This document shows, piece by piece, positions 1 to 9,970 of a stretch of 14,661 bases of DNA (position 1 is its first letter; the number at the start of each line of letters is the position of its first letter). This stretch comes from Deltaproteobacteria bacterium (GTDB lineage Bacteria; Desulfobacterota; Binatia; Binatales; Binataceae). The notes beneath the pieces were generated by a model. The model was not told the DNA's origin, made no database searches, and was given only the letters and a program-made list of their open reading frames with translations. The stretch is from the NCBI GenBank assembly GCA_021780585.1, contig JAJXYM010000216.1, positions 1 through 14,661 of the forward strand, in the 5' to 3' direction. Both the position numbers and the translations under genes were made by a program.

Positions 1-1
1 G

Positions 2-424
2 GTGCTGCTGCTGTTCGCGGCGGCTCCGTTCGAGCGCACCTTTCTCTATGCGGACGATGCGCCGCGATGGTGCTCGGGAATCGGTCTGCTGATCGAGCTG
101 GTCGGACTTTGGCTCGCGCTCGGCGCCCGGATTCAGCTCGGTTTTTTCTCCGCCGCGGCGGACGACAGCGGCGCGCGCAAGCTGGCGCGCGGCGGCCTCT
201 ATCGTTACATCCGCCATCCGATTTACGCCGGCGAATTCCTGGTCCTGTTCGCGTGGCCGTTCGAATACGGCGCGCCGATCGCCGCGACCGTGATGGTCGT
301 TGCGGGAATCGCCGAGATGCGCCGCCGGGTCCGCGCGGAAGAGGCCGAGATGCTGGCGCTCTATGGGGACGAATACGCCGGGTATATGCGGGCCACGGAC
401 GCATTGATTCCCGGCTTGTGGTGA
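2..424 (+). CDS. Isoprenylcysteine carboxyl methyltransferase (ICMT)-like membrane protein, 5'-partial
   Basis: This is the C-terminal 140 residues of a small membrane methyltransferase-like protein. The frame is open to the window edge, so the true start probably lies upstream and the GTG at base 2 need not be the start. Two hydrophobic stretches flank the ICMT/PEMT signature: a Gly-Leu-Tyr-Arg-Tyr segment leading into RHPIYAGEF, where the His and Arg belong to the S-adenosylmethionine-binding core of the family. The end has the typical acidic helix followed by YGDEYAGY. Family members methylate prenylcysteines in eukaryotes, but bacterial homologues mostly have unknown substrates, so only the fold and likely SAM dependence are claimed. 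It ends 25 bases before the HlyD-like gene on the same strand and may be cotranscribed with the exporter. Confidence 0.8.
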   Translation: MLLLFAAAPFERTFLYADDAPRWCSGIGLLIELVGLWLALGARIQLGFFSAAADDSGARKLARGGLYRYIRHPIYAGEFLVLFAWPFEYGAPIAATVMVVAGIAEMRRRVRAEEAEMLALYGDEYAGYMRATDALIPGLW

Positions 425-449
425 CGCGTTCCGGGGTCGCGGCCGAGCG

Positions 450-1325
450 ATGAAACGCCTGATCCGCCGGCTGATAATGGCGGCCGCCGCCGCGCTCGGA
501 ATCGCGCTGTTTTACTGGTTCGGCCAGCGCTATCTCTGGCCCGAGCCGAACCCGAATCGGATCGAGACGGTCGGCGTGATCGAGGCGCCGGAAGTGAATA
601 TCACCAGCCGCGTCGCCGGACGCATCACGATGCTCGAGTTGCTGGAGGGCGACCGCGTTACCGCCGGCCAGATCGTCTGCCGCGTTGAGGACGTCGATAT
701 TCGCAATCAGCTTGCCCGGGCGCGCGGCGATCTCGCCAGCGCCCGGGCCGATCTGCGTCTGGCGGAACTTACGATGGAGCGCGATCGCCGACTGTTCGAG
801 CGCGAGGTGATTTCCGCCAAGGAGCGCGACGACGCCGCGGCGGATCTCGAACACAAGCGCGCCGACGTCGCGGCCGCCCGCGCCAACGTCCAGTATTACG
901 CCGATCAGCTCGCCGACACCGTGATCCGTTCGCCCATCAATGGAATCGTGGTGAGCAAGGCCCTCGAAGTCGGAGAATGGGTCACGCCGGGCACGCCGAT
1001 TCTCACCATCGACGACCTTTCGACCATCTGGGCGCGAATCGACCTGCAGGAGACCGACCTGGGCTGGATCCGGCTTGGCGGACCGGCGACTGTCGTGTTG
1101 CCGACGCGCCCGCCGGCGATCTATTCCGGGCGCGTGATGGCGATTGGACAGGAGGGGCAGTTCGCCACCGAAACCGACGTGCGCCGCGGCCGCCAGGATA
1201 TCCGCACCTTCTACGTCAAGGTGCGCGTCCTGAACGCCGGCGTCGAACTCAAACCGGGAATGACCGCCGAGGTCACCTTCATCAAGGATAATGGCGGACA
1301 ACGAGCCGGCGATAACGGCGCATGA
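450..1325 (+). CDS. HlyD-family membrane fusion (periplasmic adaptor) protein of an ABC exporter
   Basis: This 291-residue adaptor would link an inner-membrane ABC transporter to an outer-membrane channel. Residues about 8-28 form one N-terminal membrane anchor after a basic KRLIRR start. The first half of the lipoyl-like domain follows (VGVIEAPEVNITSRVAGRI). Next comes an Ala/Arg/Glu/Leu-rich coiled-coil hairpin at about residues 85-150, then the second lipoyl half (VIRSPINGIVVSKALEVGEW) and a beta-barrel domain ending in KPGMTAEVTF. This order is diagnostic of HlyD/EmrA/YbhG-type adaptors. Its last 35 bases overlap the ATPase gene in another frame, so the two are translationally linked. The substrate cannot be read from sequence. 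No outer-membrane TolC-like partner is present in the window. The ATG at 450 has only a weak upstream ribosome binding site. Confidence 0.92.
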   Translation: MKRLIRRLIMAAAAALGIALFYWFGQRYLWPEPNPNRIETVGVIEAPEVNITSRVAGRITMLELLEGDRVTAGQIVCRVEDVDIRNQLARARGDLASARADLRLAELTMERDRRLFEREVISAKERDDAAADLEHKRADVAAARANVQYYADQLADTVIRSPINGIVVSKALEVGEWVTPGTPILTIDDLSTIWARIDLQETDLGWIRLGGPATVVLPTRPPAIYSGRVMAIGQEGQFATETDVRRGRQDIRTFYVKVRVLNAGVELKPGMTAEVTFIKDNGGQRAGDNGA

Positions 1326-2307
1326 ACTGACCAAGCGCTTCGGCGACTTTACCGCGGTCGACGCGGTGAGCTTCGCGGTGCCGCGCGGCGAATTGTTCGG
1401 CGTGCTGGGACCGAACGGCGCGGGCAAAACCACGCTCACCCGGATGCTCACGACGCTGATCGCGCCAACCGCGGGCGCGGCGACCGTCGCCGGCGTGGAC
1501 GTTACGCATCATCCGGCGCGCGTGCGCGAACGAATCGGCGTCATTCCGCAGGCGTTGACGTCCGACCTCGACCTGACCGGATGGGAGAACGTCGATATTT
1601 ATGGCGAGTTCTACGGCCTCGGCCGCCGTATCCGCCATCAGCGCGCGCGCGAATTGCTCAGGATGGTCGGTTTGAGCGAACGCGCCAACGATCTCGTCGC
1701 CACCTATTCGGGCGGGATGCGTCGGCGGCTCGAAATCGCCCGCGGCCTGATCCATTCGCCCGAGGTGCTGTTTCTCGACGAACCAACCATCGGACTCGAT
1801 CCGCAAAGCCGTCGCGCGGTATGGGACCTGCTCGAAGCGCTGCGCGGCGAAACCGGCCTTACGATTTCGCTCACCACGCATTACATGGACGAGGCGGAAA
1901 CGCTCTGCGACCGAGTGGCGATCGTCGACGGCGGCAAGATTATCGCGCTCGGATCGCCCGCCGAACTCAAGACGATGGCCAAAGGCGCCGACCGGGTCGA
2001 GCTGGAAATCCCCACGGACGCCGATCGCGCGATCACGCTGATCCGCGCGCTGCCCTACACGCTCGCCGTCGCGCGCGACGAAGCCGGCGCGATCGTCGTC
2101 ACGGTCGATGACGGCGCGCGGGTGATGCCGCGTCTGATTGGCGCCCTCGATGAGGCCGGCCTCGGCGTCGCGTCGATCCGGCTGGAGCGGATGTCGCTCG
2201 AGGACGTCTTTATCCAATTCACCGGTCGGCGCCTGCGCGACGAGGCCGCGCGCAAGGCCGGCTTCTTCAGCATGACCATGGGGCTGCCGCGTTCGCCGGG
2301 CCGCTGA
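1291..2307 (+). CDS. ABC-2 type exporter ATP-binding protein
   Basis: This 338-residue cytoplasmic ATPase powers the exporter. All motifs are intact: Walker A GPNGAGKTT (about residues 40-48), the signature YSGGMRRR (about 139-146), Walker B with catalytic Glu in VLFLDEPTIGLD (about 160-171) and the H-loop His in TTHYMDEAE (about 197). The spacing and the FLDEPTIGLDPQSRR stretch match the DrrA/YbhF/CcmA-like subfamily. After the nucleotide-binding domain come about 100 residues resembling the DUF4162-type C-terminal domain of drug-export ATPases. The ATG at 1291 lies inside the end of the adaptor gene with an AAGG only three bases upstream, so reinitiation or coupling is likely. The permease follows after 21 bases. 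Export of a drug, lipid or other hydrophobic compound is the family role; the actual substrate is unknown. Confidence 0.95.
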   Translation: MADNEPAITAHELTKRFGDFTAVDAVSFAVPRGELFGVLGPNGAGKTTLTRMLTTLIAPTAGAATVAGVDVTHHPARVRERIGVIPQALTSDLDLTGWENVDIYGEFYGLGRRIRHQRARELLRMVGLSERANDLVATYSGGMRRRLEIARGLIHSPEVLFLDEPTIGLDPQSRRAVWDLLEALRGETGLTISLTTHYMDEAETLCDRVAIVDGGKIIALGSPAELKTMAKGADRVELEIPTDADRAITLIRALPYTLAVARDEAGAIVVTVDDGARVMPRLIGALDEAGLGVASIRLERMSLEDVFIQFTGRRLRDEAARKAGFFSMTMGLPRSPGR

Positions 2308-2328
2308 CGGCGCGTAGCAAATCCGCCG

Positions 2329-3447
2329 ATGTTGAAAACCTGGGCAGTGATGCGGCGCGACCTGCTCAAGCTTTCGCGCAATCCGCTGACTCTGTTCACC
2401 AGCGTGCTCCTGCCGATCATATATCTGATTATTTTCGGCAATTCCTTCCAGGGCGTGCTCAAAAATCTCCCGATCGTGATCGTCAGCGAGGACAACGGGC
2501 CGTGGGGCGTGCGCGTGATGGAAAAGATGCAGGCGCTTGCCGCCGGTCCGAAAACCGTCACCATCGTGTACGCGAATAATCGCGCCGCCGCGATCGCCCA
2601 GGTGCGCGAAGGCCGCTACAAGGCCGCCCTCGTCATCCCGCACGACTTCAGCCACAATATCGACGAGGGCCGGATCGGCGAGCTTGGCCTGTTTTGCGAC
2701 AACGTCGATACGATCAGCGCCTCGACTATCGAATCGATACTGTCGCAAGCGGTCGCGACGCTGCGCACGGGCTACGTCACCGCGCGCGAACCCAAGCTCG
2801 ACCAAATCCTGTTGCGCCCGAGCAATCTGTTCATCACGGTCGATTACGACCGCTCGCTGATCCCGGGCGTAATCGTGATGGCGCTGTTCATGGGCTCCCT
2901 GACCTCCGGCGTCTTCAACTGGGTGATGGATCGCTACATGGGGATCACGGAATGCTATCTGGTGACGCCGCTGTCGCGCTGGAACGTCGCCGGCGGCGTG
3001 CTCGGCAGCAGCGTGCTGGTCACCAGCGTCGCCGCGATAATCGTGCTGGTCATCGGCCTGCTGATCACGCGCGCGACGATCGTCGGCGGCTTTCAGGCGT
3101 TCGCGATGCTCGCCGTGATTATCGTCATCGGCGCCACCGGCATCCTGGCGATGACCTTCGCGCTGCTCGCCCGCGCCGACAATCCGCGGATCGTCGGCGC
3201 GTCGGCCGGTTTCCTCAACGTGATTCTGTTTTTTCCGAGCGGCGCGATCTATCCGGTCGAAAGCTTTCCGCCATGGCTGCGGCTGTTCGCCGCGTACAAT
3301 CCGGAAACGCACGCCGTCGCCGCGCTCAAATCGATCCTGTTCAAGGGCGCCGACTTTTCCGCCATCTCCAGCGACCTCGCTTTCCTGATCGTCTTCACCG
3401 CGATCATGCTGGTGCTGGCGGGACTGAATCTGAAGCGCACGCTTTAG
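2329..3447 (+). CDS. ABC-2 type transporter permease
   Basis: This 372-residue inner-membrane permease partners the preceding ATPase. It has the ABC2_membrane_3 layout: one membrane segment near the N-terminus (about residues 20-38), a large extracytoplasmic domain (about 40-175), then about five membrane segments (about 177-200, 219-246, 254-281, 288-309 and 349-368). The late signature ESFPPWLRLFAAYNPETHAV is the conserved re-entrant motif of DrrB/YadH/YhhJ-type permeases. In the YbhGFSR exporters of enterobacteria there are two permeases; only one is present here, so a homodimer is inferred. The ATG at 2329 has no obvious Shine-Dalgarno sequence. A GC-rich hairpin covers the stop codon, which fits this being the last gene of the exporter operon. 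Confidence 0.93.
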   Translation: MLKTWAVMRRDLLKLSRNPLTLFTSVLLPIIYLIIFGNSFQGVLKNLPIVIVSEDNGPWGVRVMEKMQALAAGPKTVTIVYANNRAAAIAQVREGRYKAALVIPHDFSHNIDEGRIGELGLFCDNVDTISASTIESILSQAVATLRTGYVTAREPKLDQILLRPSNLFITVDYDRSLIPGVIVMALFMGSLTSGVFNWVMDRYMGITECYLVTPLSRWNVAGGVLGSSVLVTSVAAIIVLVIGLLITRATIVGGFQAFAMLAVIIVIGATGILAMTFALLARADNPRIVGASAGFLNVILFFPSGAIYPVESFPPWLRLFAAYNPETHAVAALKSILFKGADFSAISSDLAFLIVFTAIMLVLAGLNLKRTL

Positions 3448-3462
3448 GCGGCGCACGCCGCC
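3447..3462 (+). terminator. GC-rich hairpin at the 3' end of the exporter operon
   Basis: The sequence GGCGGC-GCAC-GCCGCC forms a six-pair stem with a four-base loop (the arms also match as 7+7 around a 2-base centre). It begins on the last base of the permease stop codon. No run of T follows, so it is at best a weak intrinsic or Rho-assisted end, or a 3'-end stabilising hairpin. Confidence 0.35.
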
Positions 3463-3502
3463 GCCTGAGCGTCGCGCTTCCGCGCCGCCGCATCGATCGC
3501 CA

Positions 3503-3532
3503 TTGACAGCCGAGGACGGCGCGCGCGACGAT
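3503..3532 (+). promoter_or_regulatory. Possible sigma70-type promoter for nfeD-SPFH genes
   Basis: A perfect -35 hexamer TTGACA lies at 3503-3508, followed at 18 bases by GACGAT (3527-3532), a poor -10 with three of six matches. The predicted transcription start would be about 25-30 bases before the nfeD ATG at 3566. Position between a hairpin and the first gene of the next pair supports it; the weak -10 argues against it. Confidence 0.35.
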
Positions 3533-3565
3533 CGCCGCGCAAGCGTCGGCGTCGGGAGTTTAACG

Positions 3566-4000
3566 ATGATCTGGTGGGCGTGGATTATCCTCGGCATAAT
3601 CTGCATGGCGATTGAAGTCCATTTCACGCACGACTTCTCGCTGTTTTGCGCCGGGATCGCCGCGTTCATCGTCGCGATCGTTACGGCGCTGACCGCGGCC
3701 GCGCCGCATTGGTCGCAATGGATGCTGTTTGCCGCCCTCTCAGTGGGCATCCTGCTGGCGGTGCGCAAACCGCTGCTGGGCCGCTACCAGCCGCATCGCG
3801 GTCCGCTGGCCGATCTGAATTATCTCGTCGGCGAAGTCGCCACGCTCGACGCGGACCTGCCGGCCGAGGGCGTCGGGCGCGCGGAAATGCGCGGTTCGCT
3901 CTGGACCGCGCGCAACGCCGGCATGACCGCGTTGCGCAAGGGCCAGCGCTGCCGCGTCCAGCGGGTCGACGGATTGACGCTGTGGCTGCGCGCCGAATGA
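3566..4000 (+). CDS. NfeD family membrane protein
   Basis: This is a short-form NfeD protein of 144 residues that usually pairs with a stomatin/SPFH protein in membrane microdomains. Residues about 1-20 (IWWAWIILGIICMAIEV) and about 28-70 form two to three membrane segments. The remainder (about 85-144) is a small beta domain of the NfeD OB-fold type, with the typical G-VGEVATLDADL and GSLWTARN patterns. The start chosen is ATG 3566, which has GGGAG seven bases upstream. A longer frame opening with TTG at 3503 is unlikely because that TTG is the first half of the TTGACA box and the extra residues are hydrophilic and unlike the family. The SPFH gene starts 16 bases after its stop, so the pair is one operon. 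It lacks the serine protease domain found in long NfeD proteins. Confidence 0.9.
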   Translation: MIWWAWIILGIICMAIEVHFTHDFSLFCAGIAAFIVAIVTALTAAAPHWSQWMLFAALSVGILLAVRKPLLGRYQPHRGPLADLNYLVGEVATLDADLPAEGVGRAEMRGSLWTARNAGMTALRKGQRCRVQRVDGLTLWLRAE

Positions 4001-4016
4001 GGCGGGAAAGGGGCAA

Positions 4017-5042
4017 ATGATCGCTCTTGTCGTTGGTGGATTGTTCGCGATTCTAATTGTCTACGTGCTGCTCACGAGCGTGCGCGTGGTCGATCAACAA
4101 AGCGCCTGGATCATCGAGCGGCTCGGCCGCTTTGATCGGGTCGCCTACGGCGGCCTGCAGCTCCTGACGCCCTTTGTCGACGCCGTGCGCGCGATGGTCG
4201 ATCTGCGCGAGCTTGCGGTCTCGATCGCCGAACAGGATTGCATCACCAAGGACAACGTGATGGTCCACGTCGACGGCATTCTCTATTACAAGGTCGTCGA
4301 CGCGGAACGCGCCACCTACGGCATCTCCAACCTGCGCTTCGCGATCGAGCAGCTCGCGCAAACCACGCTGCGCAGCGAAATCGGCAAAATCGAGCTCGAT
4401 CATACGTTCGAGGAGCGCGCCCATATCAACGCCAACGTCGTCACCGAAATCGACAAGGCGTCCGAAGCGTGGGGCGTCAAGGTGCTGCGCTACGAAATCA
4501 AGACGATCCGTCCGCCCGCCGATATCCTGGAGGCGATGGAGAAGCAGATGCGCGCGGAGCGTGAAAAGCGCGCCGCCGTGCTTCAATCCGAGGGCGAACG
4601 CATCGCCGCGATCAATCAATCCGAAGGCGTGCGCCAATCGCTGATCAATCGCGCCGAGGGGCAAAAGCAACAGTTGATCAAAGAGGCCGAGGGCCGGGCC
4701 GAGGCGATCCGCGCGGTGGCGACGGCGACGGCGGACGGGATTCGCGCGGTCGCCCAATCGATCGCGGCGCCCGGCGGCTTCGAGGCGGTGCAATATCGCG
4801 TCGCGACCGATTACATCGCGCAATTTGGCAATCTCGCCCGCGAGACCAACACGCTGATTCTGCCAGCGAATCTGGCCGATATGGCCGGCATGATCGCGAC
4901 CGCGATGAGCGTGATTCGCCATCCCGGCGGCGGCGATGGCGCCGCGTCGGCCGGCGTTCCCCGCGGCTCCGCGGCGGACGATCCCGGCGCGGCGGCCGGC
5001 GAAACGCACCCGCTGACGCCGTCCGCGGCCGACAAACCGTAA
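4017..5042 (+). CDS. SPFH/band 7 (stomatin, QmcA-like) membrane scaffold protein
   Basis: This 341-residue protein begins with one membrane anchor (about residues 2-24). The SPFH domain follows at about 25-190, with the hallmark stretches IIERLGRFDRVAYGGLQLL, then QDCITKDNVMVHVDGILYYK and ending WGVKVLRYEIKTIRPPADI. An Ala/Glu/Arg-rich helix (about 175-245) with repeated QSEGER/NRAEGQ/KEAEGR units would form the oligomerising coiled coil. The last 45 residues are Gly/Ala/Pro-rich and probably disordered. Family members assemble into cage-like or ring oligomers that organise membrane domains and interact with membrane proteases. The NfeD gene directly upstream is the usual partner. A purine-rich GGGAAAGGGG stretch precedes the ATG. 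A hairpin follows the stop codon. Confidence 0.94.
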   Translation: MIALVVGGLFAILIVYVLLTSVRVVDQQSAWIIERLGRFDRVAYGGLQLLTPFVDAVRAMVDLRELAVSIAEQDCITKDNVMVHVDGILYYKVVDAERATYGISNLRFAIEQLAQTTLRSEIGKIELDHTFEERAHINANVVTEIDKASEAWGVKVLRYEIKTIRPPADILEAMEKQMRAEREKRAAVLQSEGERIAAINQSEGVRQSLINRAEGQKQQLIKEAEGRAEAIRAVATATADGIRAVAQSIAAPGGFEAVQYRVATDYIAQFGNLARETNTLILPANLADMAGMIATAMSVIRHPGGGDGAASAGVPRGSAADDPGAAAGETHPLTPSAADKP

Positions 5043-5063
5043 CGCGGTTCCGGTCGGGCCGCG
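5043..5063. terminator. Candidate bidirectional terminator between SPFH and RNase HI genes
   Basis: Between two convergent genes only 24 bases remain, and 21 of them fold as CGCGGTTC-CGGTC-GGGCCGCG, an eight-pair stem (two G-T pairs) with a five-base loop. It starts at the base after the SPFH stop and ends three bases before the RNase HI stop. There is no T-run on either side, so termination strength is uncertain. Confidence 0.45.
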
Positions 5064-5066
5064 CCG

Positions 5067-5741
5067 CTAACCGGACTTGGCGCGCGCGCGCCGCGCCTTG
5101 ATCTGGCACGCCGCCAGCGCGCAGTATCCGCGCGCCGCGTCGGCGGCGGAAACGACGAACGCCCGTCCGCATCCGCGGCATCGCCGCACGCTTTCGTCGC
5201 CCGCGAGCAGCGGGCGCAATTCGCGCACGGACGCTTCGTCGTCGCCGAATTCGGCGGCTGGAGTCGGCTTGCCGCCCTCTTCGACGATCGGCAGGCCGTG
5301 ATAATGGACCCGGCCGGTGCGTCCCGCGAGCGCGGCCGCCGTGCGCGCCTGGCGATCAGCGGCTTCATTGAGCGGATCGCCCGCGTGCCCTTCCACCCAT
5401 TCGAAGCGCACCCGGCGCTGGCCGACTTCGTGGTCGAGCTTCTTCCACAGATCGGCGTTCATGTTGCGCTTCCAGTTGAGGGTCATCGTCTTGACCAGAT
5501 ACTGGCTGTCGCTGCGCACGATTACGCGCGCGCCGGCCGGTACGACGCGCAACCCTTCGATCGCCGCCGTCAGCTCCATCCGATTGTTCGTGCTCGACGG
5601 ATCGCCGCCGTAAATCGTGCGGGAAGTCGCGTCGGGCTTGACGATCACCGCGGCCCATCCGCCGGGTCCCGGATTGCCCAGGCAGGATCCGTCCGCGTAC
5701 ACGTAATGAACTTCGCCTCCGGCGGGCGCGGCGGCGCTCAT
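5067..5741 (-). CDS. rnhA: Ribonuclease HI with a four-cysteine C-terminal extension
   Basis: The enzyme cuts RNA in RNA-DNA hybrids, removing R-loops and primers. Residues about 10-135 are a complete RNase HI domain. The catalytic acids are D17 (YADGSCLGNPGPGG), E56 (NNRMELTAAIE), D78 (VRSDSQYL) and D129 (NEAAD), with the loop His H119 in WVEGHAGDPLN. The protein has 224 residues against about 155 for E. coli RNase HI. The extra C-terminal part has an acidic linker and then C188-x2-C191 ... C207-x4-C212 in RCRGCGRAF and RGYCALAACQIK, resembling a small zinc-binding (CGNR-like) finger. The chosen ATG at 5741 overlaps the glgA stop as ATGA and has GGGGAG about 11 bases upstream. The frame continues further upstream but only as a shadow inside glgA. 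Translational coupling with glgA is likely. The function of the tail is unknown. Confidence 0.92.
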   Translation of the reverse strand: MSAAAPAGGEVHYVYADGSCLGNPGPGGWAAVIVKPDATSRTIYGGDPSSTNNRMELTAAIEGLRVVPAGARVIVRSDSQYLVKTMTLNWKRNMNADLWKKLDHEVGQRRVRFEWVEGHAGDPLNEAADRQARTAAALAGRTGRVHYHGLPIVEEGGKPTPAAEFGDDEASVRELRPLLAGDESVRRCRGCGRAFVVSAADAARGYCALAACQIKARRARAKSG

Positions 5742-7204
5742 ACCGCGGCGCGCTCCCCGCGTAGCCGCTCGAACCATTCGAGATACTCGCCCGCGGCGCG
5801 GTCCCATGAGTAGTCGCTCTTGAAGCAGTTGCCGACCAGCACCTGCCATTTCGCCGGATGGCGGAACAGGCCGACCGCGCGCTCGACAGCCGCGATCAGC
5901 GCCTCCGGCGCGTATTCGGCGAACAGGAAGCCATTGCCCGCGCGCGTGCGCGGATTGAATTCGCTTACCGTGTCGCGCAGGCCGCCGGTCGCGCGGACGA
6001 TCGGCGCCGCGCCATAGCGCAGCGCGTACATCTGGGTCAAACCGCACGGCTCGAACCGCGACGGCATCAGGAACATATTGCTTGCGGCCATAATCCGATG
6101 GGCGAGGGCGTTATCGAAGCCGGTGACCAGACGCATGCGGTCGGGATAGCGATGGACCGCCTCGCGAAAAATCTTCTCCAGCGCGGCGTCGCCGCTCGCC
6201 AGCATCACGAGTTGCACGTCCAGCGCCATTATCTCGTCGAGCGCTTCGGCGAGAATGTCCACCCCCTTCTGCGGCGTCATCCGCGTGACCATCCCGATCA
6301 TCGGCACGGCCTCGGATTTCGCCGGATGGGGCAATTTGAGGTCGTCGCGCAACACGTCGAGACAATATTTCTTGTTGGCGCGCCGGCGCGGCGAATAGGG
6401 CTTCGGAATCAGCCGATCGCGCGCGGGATCCCATTCGTCGTAATCCGCGCCGTTGAGAATTCCGATGAAGCGGTCGCCCTTGGCGCGCAGCACCCCGTCG
6501 AGGCCGAAGCCCAGCTCGGGATCGTGCGCGACTTCCCAGGCGTAGGTTGGACTCACTGTGGAAACGCCGTCGGCCAGCGCGACCGCCCCCTTCATCAGGT
6601 TGACCCGGCCCCAGAATTCCAGCGTCTCGACGCTGTACCACGACCAGTCCAGCCCGAGCATCGGAAAGTCGTGGCTCTCGAAGATCCCCTGGAAGGCGAG
6701 GTTATGGATGGTGAGCACCGCCAGCGCCGCTTGCAGCCGTTCGCGGATTGCTGCCTCCGCGCGCATCGCGAGCACGGCCGCGGCGGCGTGCCAGTCGTGG
6801 GCGTGCAACACCTCCGGACGGATCAGCTCGGCCGCGGCGATCGCCGCCGCCCGGCCGAAAAACACGAAGCGGCGCGCATTGTCGGGATAGGCGTGGCCAT
6901 GCTCACCATAAATTCCCGCCCGCCCGAACATCCCGGGATGCTCGATTAGATAGAGCGGCACGCCGGTCGGAGTTTTCGCGCCGAGAATCCGAAACGGCTC
7001 CGCGCGTGAGTCCATCGTGACCGCGCGCCGATCCGCGAGCACTGAAATCTCGAGCGCTTCCGTCAGCGCCGGATAGGCTGGCGCGATCACGCACGGTTCG
7101 GCGCCGCGCCGCATCAGCGCCCGCGGCAGCGCGCCGATCACGTCGGCGAGTCCGCCTTCCTTGGCCCACGGGCCGATTTCCGCCGCCACAATCGCGATTC
7201 GCAT
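5738..7204 (-). CDS. glgA: Glycogen (starch) synthase, ADP-glucose type
   Basis: This GT5 glycosyltransferase extends alpha-1,4-glucan chains using ADP-glucose (or UDP-glucose) in the cytoplasm. The 488-residue length fits the family. The N-terminal nucleotide-sugar motif is KEGGLADVIGALP with K15 in place. Further marks are HAHDWHAA, TIHNLAFQG, ILNGADYDEWDP (about residue 249), GMVTRMTPQKGVD (about 301-313) and the catalytic PSRFEPCGLTQMYALRYG (about 380-397) with its Glu. The GGLRDTV stretch closes the active site. The start is taken at ATG 7204 (MRIAIVAAE); a TTG two codons upstream is possible but less likely. No other glycogen gene (glgB, glgC, glgP) is in the window. Its end overlaps the RNase HI start by four bases. 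A possible promoter lies at 7323-7351. Confidence 0.95.
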   Translation of the reverse strand: MRIAIVAAEIGPWAKEGGLADVIGALPRALMRRGAEPCVIAPAYPALTEALEISVLADRRAVTMDSRAEPFRILGAKTPTGVPLYLIEHPGMFGRAGIYGEHGHAYPDNARRFVFFGRAAAIAAAELIRPEVLHAHDWHAAAAVLAMRAEAAIRERLQAALAVLTIHNLAFQGIFESHDFPMLGLDWSWYSVETLEFWGRVNLMKGAVALADGVSTVSPTYAWEVAHDPELGFGLDGVLRAKGDRFIGILNGADYDEWDPARDRLIPKPYSPRRRANKKYCLDVLRDDLKLPHPAKSEAVPMIGMVTRMTPQKGVDILAEALDEIMALDVQLVMLASGDAALEKIFREAVHRYPDRMRLVTGFDNALAHRIMAASNMFLMPSRFEPCGLTQMYALRYGAAPIVRATGGLRDTVSEFNPRTRAGNGFLFAEYAPEALIAAVERAVGLFRHPAKWQVLVGNCFKSDYSWDRAAGEYLEWFERLRGERAAV

Positions 7205-7322
7205 GTTCAACTGGCGCGGCGCGCTCGCCCTCGCGCGACCGGTCGACGGCGCCCCCGCAAGGGCGCGTTGGGTCGGCCTTGCGGCGAGCCAGCGGGCGCG
7301 CGCTCACGCCTTCGATGCAAGT

Positions 7323-7351
7323 GATGTACGGAGCCGGAACGAGCGGGTCAA
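7323..7351 (-). promoter_or_regulatory. Possible promoter for glgA-rnhA
   Basis: Read on the minus strand, TTGACC (7351-7346, five of six -35 matches) is followed after exactly 17 bases by TACATC (7328-7323, a weak -10). It lies immediately downstream of the lon terminator-like hairpin and would give a leader of about 110 bases before the glgA ATG. The rest of the 178-base gap (7205-7382) holds only a 6-pair hairpin (7249-7266) and no gene that I can see. Confidence 0.35.
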
Positions 7352-7353
7352 GC

Positions 7354-7373
7354 GCGCCGCGCGATCGCGGCGC
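7354..7373 (-). terminator. Hairpin terminator candidate after lon
   Basis: A perfect eight-pair GC stem with a four-base loop, GCGCCGCG-CGAT-CGCGGCGC, starts nine bases after the lon stop codon. The minus-strand bases following it (GCTTGACCC) contain only a pair of T, so it is not a textbook intrinsic terminator, but its position between lon and the possible glgA promoter supports a boundary role. Confidence 0.45.
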
Positions 7374-7382
7374 CAGCGGCGC

Positions 7383-9845
<2,463 letters not shown>

Positions 9846-9917
9846 AGCCGGATCAGCCCCCCGTCACTCGCGCAAAAAGATTCCGCCCGAGCTTTCCCCG
9901 CCGCCGCAAGTTAAAGT

Positions 9918-9923
9918 AGTATA
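9918..9923 (-). promoter_or_regulatory. Possible -10 element of lon in the divergent promoter region
   Basis: The minus-strand hexamer TATACT (five of six -10 matches) sits in a short AT-rich island (AAGTTAAAGTAGTATAC) in an otherwise GC-rich 160-base gap between lon and the DUF2203 unit. No good -35 is found at 16-18 bases; TTGTGC lies at a too-short 13. The same island offers TAGTAT at 9917-9922 as a plus-strand -10 for the DUF2203 unit. The island is probably the divergent promoter, but exact elements are uncertain. Confidence 0.3.
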
Positions 9924-9970
9924 CGGTTCGGGGAAGGCACAAGGCGGTTTGCCTGTGGAGGAACATAAGC

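Noticed and set aside
1282..3768. 828-codon open frame on the minus strand opposite the exporter genes
   Set aside because: It is antisense to three well-recognised genes, is rich in Arg, His, Asp and Gln with no domain, and long antisense frames are expected at this GC content.
5742..6047. N-terminal extension of the RNase HI frame upstream of 5741
   Set aside because: The additional ~100 residues are Arg/Gly-rich, lie within glgA coding sequence, and the ATG at 5741 gives the family's normal start in an ATGA overlap.
5858..6949. 363-codon plus-strand open frame over glgA
   Set aside because: Shadow of glgA; no recognisable domain and shares codon pattern with the antisense strand of a real gene.
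7205..7210. Alternative TTG start for glgA two codons upstream
   Set aside because: ATG 7204 gives the family's normal MRIAIVAAE start, and placing the conserved Lys at residue 15 agrees with it.
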